In this document: one piece after another, positions 58,501 to 64,000 of the stretch
Numbering within the stretch: position 1 is the stretch's first letter
How the letters are laid out: each line of letters starts with the position of its first letter
Assembly: GCA_031841125.1 (NCBI GenBank)
Contig: CM063109.1
Coordinates: 12,624,321-12,688,320 of the forward strand
DNA: 64,000 nucleotides
Reading direction: 5' to 3'
Origin: Acanthococcus lagerstroemiae
Taxonomy: Eukaryota > Arthropoda > Insecta > Hemiptera > Eriococcidae
Translations under genes and position numbers: made by a program
The notes under the pieces: model-generated
Seen by the model: the letters and a program-made list of their open reading frames with translations, nothing else
Told to the model about the DNA's origin: nothing
The model's database searches: none

Positions 58501-61500
58501 TCATGGATTACTTCAAGCTATTCTGAGAAAATCGCTACCTAGTTGTTCAAATATACCTTTAGCAGTGAGATCAAAAACTCTAGAAAATCTGAAGACTTTA
58601 CTGTCCGCGATAGGAAAGTAAGTGAATTAATAGGCTATAAATGCTTCATTTATGTACTTGCTATGTTGTCAATTGCTATACATATATTCGGAGGAAATAA
58701 TAACAGTTATCAATCGCAGATTATACATAGCTGGTTGCGAACCCGACGTGAACGCTTTGTATCCGGAAACCACGTACCCCGTGCCTAGAGATACTCCGCC
58801 AATCTCTCCGTTTGCAGTCTGGGACCACTCTGCCATAGACGTGAAAATGAAAGCTGTAGAACGACCAGTATGTAACATGTTCTGTTTATTATATTTGAGG
58901 AAAACTAATGGAGTCGAGAGCCTATAATAATTATTTCCTCTCTCACAATTTAGGAATGCAGTTTGTCTGGTGACTTCATTTACATTCAAGTGAACGAAGA
59001 TTCGCAGTATCACTATCTGCGGCATCATAAAATCGGCGAGAAAATTTATATTCCACCTGCATTCTTCATGGTTAGTAACTCGACTCTTCTATTATTTAGG
59101 TACAAAATGATGAATTTTCTTCTTTTATGCCGTGAGTATGATTAGGATACAGGACAAAACCTAAAAGTGCCTACCTAACTGAAGTTTGTTTTAGTATCTA
59201 ACATGGTCAATGTCATCTCTTATGAAGAACACAACAGTAGAAACTTCTTCCATATTATTTGAGAATATAAGGGTTCATAAAAATATCACTATTTCTTTAA
59301 CTGGTAAGTATGAGTCTGTAATACTACAATATACAACTTCGAGCACTTATGCGAGTGAATATGTGTTCTGAAATGTTCGAATCATATTCGGAAACACATC
59401 TCTGGTTGAGCCTGTTTTCCATGATTCGTAGAAATATTTTGAAGGACTGAAATAGCATTATGTATGCATCATCTTATACCAATATTTATATACCTAGTTC
59501 ATTCTTTCACTAGAGCCCAAAACAGTATCATTGATGATCCAAGAATCGGGAAATTTCGAGATTTTTTTGGAGAATGGAAATGAATCTCAGGAAGTCACCG
59601 TTATCATGTCTGGGAAAATAGAGCAAATTTCGCAAAATGCTAACATTAATTTCCGTGAAGACACTAGTGGTGATGCAAATATTATAATCAGCGCCGGCGA
59701 ATTCTACAGTTTGTTGAAACAAGCTGGTTACGTCTTAGATGATTGTTTCGTATCGGTGAAGGAACTGTGGAAAACTGAATCTGGTAAGCTACATGTACAA
59801 GCTACCTATTAGCTACCACTAGAGTACCTATAGTGCCTACATAGCATATATTCTCTGATATGCCGTATATGTGCTCTCATGAGCGACATTTTTCTAATAG
59901 CAAATACCCAACCTCTTTAAGTTGAGTGATGCGTAATCGTCGACTTGAACAACTTTGCAGACTGTTTTGGGCGAATTTTATGGAATGAAAATTGGGTAGC
60001 TTTCTTGGATTCACTTATGAAGTTCCAGATGTACTCGAGTATGACAACATCGAACTTATTCTGCCCAATATTCATTAGAAGATTGTTCATTTGTGGTTCC
60101 GAATTTAAGTCCATCCAGAAAGGTAGATTTTCTGAACAGTATGTTTTTTTCTCGAATTGGTTCACTGCAGTGAAAATCGTTTGTAGGTTCTTTGCAAGTG
60201 GATCGGAAATTTGATGTGTAACTACTGGTCATAGTAGCCGGTAGTGTTTTCTTAACAGTTAATATTTTTTTGGTGAATATTTCTGTATTTATCTGCAGGT
60301 AGTGTCTTCGTGTGCCACGAAAACCTTCTCACGAATAGTATACTGTGCAATGGCCTTGAGATGAGGGGCTTGGAGTATGAACCGATGCAGTTGTCTTCCC
60401 GGTGTGAAAGTGATTCAAAACTGAAACTGGAAGGATTGCGTTTCATTTCATATACGAACGGTGGATGTCAGGTAACCATTACTGAACGCTTTTTAGGAAA
60501 GCAAGGCTGACTCGAGGAAGAAAGGATGATTTCAAAAATGTAAACTAAAATCTCTAATGCTTAGCTGATAAGCAAACATGAGTTTAAAAAGTCCTCAGTT
60601 GACTCACGTGTGGTGTTTATAGCCGAAATCTGTCAAGAATGCCAGAAACTTGCCAATAATATCGACTTATCAGACGGAGTGGTGTTACCCACATCCTTTG
60701 CGTCGGCCTTGCTAAAAAGTAATCGTACTTGACTCTTTGTTCGCTGTGAAATAATACAGAATTTTTATCACGGTATAGTCAGAGTGCCAATTTATCAAAC
60801 TGTGTCTTCACTTGGTTTCTGAATACTTAATTATGGCAGAGAACAACAACGATAGCAAGCTCTCGGTTGTCAATGAATTGAAGTACCTTGAGGCACCTAT
60901 CAGGAGAATTATAAATGAGGACAGCACCTTAAAGGTATTCAGTTTCGTAGAACGGTTTTTTGAGACTTCAGAAACCGTGGTTACATACTTTTTACATTTT
61001 GCTGTTCGTTCTTCCAAATTCCAGTCTAATGTATGCTTGCATAAATCAAAAGAAGAATTTTGTTGGAAATCAAGTGGATGCAAAACGTGTCTTTTTTTAA
61101 TGACAGACGATCTTAGTGGAGCCATTACCTTTGATTTGGATCTTCTTTTTGCTTTAACCATCGTCCCAGATGATACTAATTTCGAGACCAGCAACGCATT
61201 CATTGAAATTCTGAAAAGAACGTGGAATAAACAAACCTATTATTTCTTCAAAAAGGTTAGTCAGATGTTTTAGTAGAGAGAATAGTTGAGGGGTAAAGAA
61301 TCAAAACTCACATTTGCCATTTTACTTCAAGGGCGCCAATAGACAAAATACTGTACACGCGTACAGGAATATCTTAGCTGCGCCTGTGAACGTGGAGTAT
61401 GTTATACATATCGCGCATTTACCGGCGCAGCAAAGATATTCCTGCACCCGTGTACAGTATTTTGCCTATTTGCGCCCTTGAAGTAAAGTGGCAAATGTGA

Positions 61501-63963
61501 GTTTTTATTATTTACCCTTCAGTCAAGTTTATCCGATCGGAATATTCAGTTAAGTCTTTTACAGCCTGTTTGGGGTTATGCATGGCCCCACTTGGTCTTT
61601 AACAGCCTATCATTCTCATATGGTTGTTATAGGATTTGTTCATTAGTTCACTAGATCTTTAATATCTACTCACTCACTCGCCCAATTTCATTGTAGAAAT
61701 CAACGCATAATGACCAAAATAAGCAACCAAACATAATGCAGTATGAAGATTGGATTTCAAAACCAAAGATGGGACGACCATTAGTTATTAAAAAACACAT
61801 GGATGCTACTGACTTGTCGATTATGTTATCGAAGCAGAACGGATTCAATGACACGAGGTAAAGGTTGGCGAAAAATTTATAGAAGACGTGATGATACTTT
61901 ACCACCATTGTTAATTCTACATACCGAGTATAACATAGTTAATTGACAGGCTGGAATTTCTAGATTCTTGTACCAGCTAGATGATTCGAAATTAACAGAA
62001 TATGAGAACTTATTAAAAAGCGGAATTGTCCAAGTCTTACCTACCGTTGTTCTAAAAAATGGAGAACTGGGAACCTATGAAAAACTGTCATCTGATTTGG
62101 ATACAATCCATCTAATTGAACAAGAAAAACCGAAAGATATACCTCCAACAAACATCCAGTGAGTATCACTTGAAAGTCTAAATCTGTGGGGAGACCTGAT
62201 ACAATTTACAAAAATTTACTTATTATTTGTAGATTGAAGTCTGTAGAGGTTCAGTATTTCAGCTTTTGTAAAGAAAATGTCGAAAGTTCTTCGGTAAGAC
62301 CTTTGCACTCGCTTCTGAAGAAATATTCTTATCATGGCATTCCACTTTACTCAAATTTATGCGCTGGTGCTTATGCATAACTTACAGAACAATCGAAACC
62401 GTTGTGTTGAATATTCAGGAGTTCACAAGTCTAGCCATCGAGTTATGGGTCTTACTCGCATCAACACGCTTGAACCAATGCAAACAAATATTGATTTAGT
62501 TTGGGACATTCCAGACAACTGGAGCTTGGAAGATGCTGCATCCGTATCGTTTCAATATGCCCAAGTGAGACTTGACTTCTATCCTATGTAAGAGCTTTTA
62601 TCCCACTTTATAATGATGAAAATGAAGTCAAATAAATTTTCGCGTTAGGCAGTTTTTTGGGGGTGTAATTTGAGGAAATAAATTTGATGAGGCAATAATC
62701 TGAACATCGCTTTTACTTTTTGCATGTTTGTTACCACACTCTTTCTTCGATACTCTAATATTGATAATTATTTATCATTATTCTGCATTAACTTAGAACC
62801 GAAAGGGCACTACTTTTCTCTCGTCACTTACTGAGTATGATCTACTGCTTGCACTCCTATGATCTGATGCCATTCAAAAAAGCCACGGGTGTTCATTGTT
62901 TCAATTTTAAATCATCCCTTAAATTGCTTTCGTCAATTACAGGCATATCACATTCTATTTTTAAAACCAAGCTGTAAACGGGCGAACTCCATTCTCATCA
63001 ATGTTGGAAACGAATATTTACTGGCTGACGCATGCATTGCTCTGGCCTTGCAGCATGGTTTTCACGTATTCGTGACTATTTCAAACCGTGCTGACAGAGA
63101 AGTTATAAAATCAAAATTTCCTGTGGTAAGTTGTGACCCTACTCTCAGTTTATTTATCCTACGGAATCGCTGCAATGTCTATCGTAGTACCTTTTTGACT
63201 TTGTTTGATTTATAAAAAAATTCAATTTCAGCTTGAGGAATCTCGTATTCTGTTCGAAGACAATTTCGACACCCAGTTATTAACAAAGACCAATTGTAAA
63301 GGAGTAGATATTGTAGTAAACTGCATTCCAGGGAAAGAGTACGTAACAGCATCTTTGAATTGCGTAGCACAGTTCGGATGTGTCGTCGAAGTAGGACAAC
63401 ATAATTGCAGCTATGTGAATAATTTAGGTAATGTATAGGTACCTATGTTGATTTTATGTACCCACAATCCCGATCTGAAAAATTGCTTTCCTTCACTCGA
63501 TTTGTACAGTTAAAAAGATCTCCAAACGAAGGTAATTTGACAGAAATGCTCTGTCTCTGTACTGGCATGACCAAAACCGAAATTTTGTCAGTCTACTGAA
63601 AGTGTTTGGTTTATTCTCTGATTCACTGGGTAATGAGCCACATGGCAAAAAAGTAGTCTCATTTGCTTCTCGCGAATAGCCCTCCAATATTTGATGACCC
63701 CAAAAATGAGTTCATTTTATTGAACTAAGACAATTTCTTTTATATTTTCATCTCTCAGTATTACTATTTTCTCTTTATTGCGCAGGTCTTTATCAGTTTT
63801 TGAAATCCGTATCGTTTTTTGCGGTATCTCATCGAATTGCAACTCTGCTAAACTTGCCCGAAGAAGATAAGAAAAAACTAAAAGCCTATGTCAATGACGG
63901 GATCAAAGAAGGAACAGTGAAGCCATTTACCAAAGTTCACTCAACTCCCAACCACACTGAACA
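46692..63963 (+). CDS. Gene B: second fatty acid synthase-like pseudo-synthase, 3'-partial
   Basis: A head-to-tail paralogue of gene A. The first 29 coding exons lie in the window (5,063 coding bases, about 1,687 codons) and the frame continues past the right edge from a donor at 63964 (GTAATT). Sixteen exons have the same length as in gene A. KS, MAT, DH, the central region and ER are seen; KR, ACP and TE lie beyond. The start ATG at 46692 (MSPKFDVV) agrees with gene A and has ACC before it. Active-site losses parallel those in A but with different replacement residues, while MAT is intact. All introns are GT-AG except intron 6, which needs a GC donor. Intron 3 is 5.9 kb and full of transposons. 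Residue numbers count from the ATG at 46692. Confidence 0.92.
46898..47046. repeat. TTACCC-rich element with GATGCGCA ends, copy 1 (gene B intron 1)
   Basis: CCGGATGCGCAA at the left mirrors TTGCGCATCGGG at the right. Between them are some ten GTTACCC or ATTACCC words. A longer copy lies at 51749-51914. No coding content. Confidence 0.75.
47622..48888 (-). mobile_element. Deleted Ty3/Gypsy retrotransposon with identical LTRs (gene B intron 3)
   Basis: Two direct repeats of about 255 bp (47622-47876 and 48634-48888) appear identical base for base. They are flanked by a 4-5 bp duplication (GTGTA or TGTG). On the minus strand a purine tract (GGGAAAGGGGG) abuts the inner edge of the 47.6 kb LTR, as expected beside a 3' LTR. 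The internal minus-strand frame encodes only the integrase C-terminus: HSVTCFSPSYLLTG, FKIGDLVYISNGSKLNR, then the GPY/F-type motif LLRIGPYPI. gag, protease and reverse transcriptase are absent, so it is non-autonomous. It starts 14 bp inside intron 3, antisense to gene B. Confidence 0.9.
49440..49870 (+). repeat. Dispersed TTTCCATGGAAAT repeat cluster in gene B intron 3
   Basis: Several partial units carry GCGCAGGGC(G/T)CAGCA, ATGGCTGGAAGA, TTTCCATGGAAATGTCAACC and CACCATGAAGAGCTAA. The same units lie upstream of gene A (19106-19390) and at 51960-52150. A SINE-like copy is inserted directly after. Confidence 0.7.
49871..50170 (+). mobile_element. SINE-like repeat copy 3 in gene B intron 3
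   Basis: Full-length relative of the copy at 20584-20876, here on the plus strand, from ATGGTGTGGTGGGACG to CTTGGTCCGTG. It is set within the TTTCCATGGAAAT repeat cluster. The target duplication was not resolved. Confidence 0.75.
50499..50790 (+). repeat. Tandem duplication of about 150 bp at a LINE edge
   Basis: TTTTCAAAATTTTGGGA, CTGAACTATGTGGTTCAATT and GTATGGCGTTCATTGATACT (50525-50645) are repeated in the same order at 50682-50790 with few changes. The second unit runs on into the LINE remnant. Confidence 0.75.
50760..51440 (+). pseudogene. LINE reverse transcriptase remnant in gene B intron 3
   Basis: Plus-strand pieces in shifting frames read AFVDTEKAFDNVKWDKMF (near 50775), VKMLRFVNDIVLST (near 51070, a changed FADD box) and EFCYI (near 51290). 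The order is that of an insect LINE with the FVDLEKAFDNV and MLRFADDI signatures. Many stops and frameshifts show it is dead. Confidence 0.7.
51749..51914. repeat. TTACCC-rich element with GATGCGCA ends, copy 2 (gene B intron 3)
   Basis: CCCGATGCGCAG at the left mirrors TGTGCATCGGG at the right. About ten TTACCC or near-TTACCC words lie between. GTTACCCGGGTAACT is itself palindromic and occurs in copy 1 as well. Confidence 0.75.
51960..52150 (+). repeat. Dispersed TTTCCATGGAAAT repeat, further copy
   Basis: It contains GCAGGGCGCAACAAAGATCA, ATGAGCACATGGCTGAAAGA, CCATGGAAATGTCAACCACT and AGAGCTAAATCATACG, in the same order as at 49440-49600. Confidence 0.7.
52150..53509. other. Rest of gene B intron 3
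   Basis: A GC-rich patch at 52180-52460 has no coding character I recognise. From 52705 to 53070 there are repeated AAACCTGGAAAA and TCATGGAAAAT words resembling a widespread insect repeat, without clear ends. Nothing else was seen. Confidence 0.4.
54881..54882 (+). other. Non-canonical GC splice donor of gene B intron 6
   Basis: The exon must end AAG at 54880 to join VVKELTKLPG of exon 7 in frame and to match gene A, where the same place is CAG|GTTAAC. Here the sequence is AAG|GCACGT. GC-AG introns are a known minor class. A GTGCTA four bases downstream would shift the frame. Confidence 0.7.
54941..55317. repeat. Foldback DNA element in gene B intron 6
   Basis: AGGTGATTCTGAGGTACTTT pairs with AAAAGTACTCAAGAATCACC, and further in CATTTTTCTCTATCACG pairs with GTGATAGAGAAAAACG. 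Arms are about 60 bp. It begins 60 bp after the GC donor. No target duplication was found. Confidence 0.72.
55649..58617 (+). CDS. Gene B exons 8-13: malonyl/acetyl transferase, intact
   Basis: Exons: 55649-55745, 55839-55970, 56407-56637, 57693-57882, 57952-58181, 58313-58617. Key blocks are PRLLLICGRTEEG, RPIWFLFSGMGSQWNCMG, GIIGHSVGENG with the nucleophile Ser597, SWARG with the substrate Arg, EVACHNSTDNCTLTGPA, and IAYHS with catalytic His699. All residues for acyl transfer from CoA are present. The 69-base intron between exons 11 and 12 (57883-57951) is a multiple of three and has no stop, so its retention would insert 23 residues after GMMAAIG. Intron 10 carries a MITE. Confidence 0.93.
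56866..57140. repeat. Possible MITE in gene B intron 10
   Basis: The ends CGCGAATGTAAG and CTTACATTCGCC are inverted repeats, and inside them CGTTAATCGGGAT pairs with ATCCCGATTAACG. The interior is AT-rich and non-coding. No target duplication was resolved. Confidence 0.6.
58720..60471 (+). CDS. Gene B exons 14-19: dehydratase region, motif Gly lost
   Basis: Exons: 58720-58867, 58954-59070, 59195-59303, 59514-59783, 59961-60122, 60299-60471. The linker has YIAGCEPDVNALYP. In YLRHHKIGEKIYIPPAFFM the catalytic His892 and Pro901 are kept and the Gly of HxxxGxxxxP is Glu896. NENWVAFLDSLMK keeps the catalytic Asp1049, with Lys1053 where Gln is usual. The pattern is the same as in gene A except that the Gly is replaced by a different acidic residue. 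Whether this half-kept site works cannot be told from the sequence. Confidence 0.87.
60565..62158 (+). CDS. Gene B exons 20-24: central methyltransferase-like structural region
   Basis: Exons: 60565-60718 (least certain), 60840-60934, 61025-61255, 61697-61857, 61964-62158. Exons 20 and 21 together correspond to the single exon 20 of gene A but encode 83 residues against 49, so gene B has an additional intron and probably extra residues. The start of exon 20 (acceptor ATGCTTAG) was chosen only because it gives the needed phase and an open frame. Exons 22-24 align well with gene A (SNVCLHK, DLSIMLSKQ, RFLYQLDDSKL). No methyltransferase cofactor motif was seen. Intron 22 contains a foldback MITE. 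Confidence 0.7.
61285..61525. repeat. Foldback MITE, copy 2, in gene B intron 22
   Basis: An almost complete palindrome with arms of about 115 bp: ACTCACATTTGCCATTTTAC at the left pairs with GTAAAGTGGCAAATGTGAGT at the right, and the CAAAATACTGTACACG cores match the copy at 10130-10320. Confidence 0.85.
62233..63963 (+). CDS. Gene B exons 25-29: enoyl reductase region, NADPH motif lost
   Basis: Exons: 62233-62293, 62388-62564, 62943-63125, 63232-63427, 63786-63963. Blocks matching gene A are NWSLEDAASVSFQYAQAYHI, SILIN, KGVDIVVNC, CVAQFGCVVEVG and LKSVSF. The place of the SGSGGVGQAA dinucleotide motif is taken by NVGNEYLLADAC, leaving one glycine and one extra residue, so NADPH binding in the usual way is unlikely. 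The last exon ends HTEQ-less at a phase-2 donor CA|GTAATT (63964), the same phase as in gene A; reading on would meet a stop at once. The KR, ACP and TE exons are expected to the right. Confidence 0.86.
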
Positions 63964-64000
63964 GTAATTTAAAATAATATTAATCTCCACTCACGCTTGC

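Noticed and set aside
1..64000. CRISPR arrays, bacterial operons or a viral genome
   Set aside because: No regular spacer-repeat array, ribosome-binding-site-linked frames or compact gene packing were seen; the intron-rich layout is that of animal nuclear DNA.

Overview
The window is nuclear DNA of an animal, very probably an insect. It is AT-rich with many short GT-AG introns, its genes are spread over tens of kilobases, and it is full of decayed insect-type transposons (RTE-like, I/Jockey-like and L1-like LINEs, Tc1/mariner, Tigger/pogo, hAT-type MITEs, a Gypsy element). A hemipteran is my guess from the style of the repeats and the expanded fatty acid synthase family, but the sequence does not prove it. 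Nothing bacterial, viral or CRISPR-like was seen.

Layout. Bases 1 to about 19,900 hold no host gene I can recognise, only LINE remnants, a 2.7 kb repeated element, MITEs and featureless AT-rich DNA. Gene A (20,001-38,689, + strand) is a complete 35-exon fatty acid synthase-like gene whose exons join in phase into one open frame of 2,164 codons. From 38,900 to 46,500 lies another transposon block, with a Tc1/mariner element carrying long inverted repeats, a nested hAT MITE, and an inverted second copy of the 2.7 kb element. Gene B (46,692 to past the right edge) is a head-to-tail paralogue. Its first 29 coding exons, about 1,687 codons, are inside the window and stop after the enoyl reductase region.

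The main observation is that both genes keep the animal type I FAS layout, an open frame and closely matching exon sizes, yet have lost the catalytic residues of almost every module. The ketosynthase Cys is Val in A and Thr in B, and its first His is Thr in A and Asn in B. The dehydratase keeps His and Asp but loses the motif Gly. The enoyl reductase and ketoreductase (the latter visible only in A) lack their dinucleotide-binding glycines. The ACP of A is all but deleted, and the thioesterase of A has lost GxSxG and its His. Only the malonyl/acetyl transferase has its full Ser-His-Arg set, and it is also the part most alike between A and B. As built, A could not make a fatty acid. The two look like a tandem cluster of FAS-derived pseudo-synthases under constraint, perhaps acyl-CoA-binding, acyl-transfer or scaffold proteins. 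That function is inference; the residue changes are read from the sequence.

Exon borders were set by hand from splice signals, reading phase and agreement between the paralogues. In 16 exon pairs the lengths are identical.
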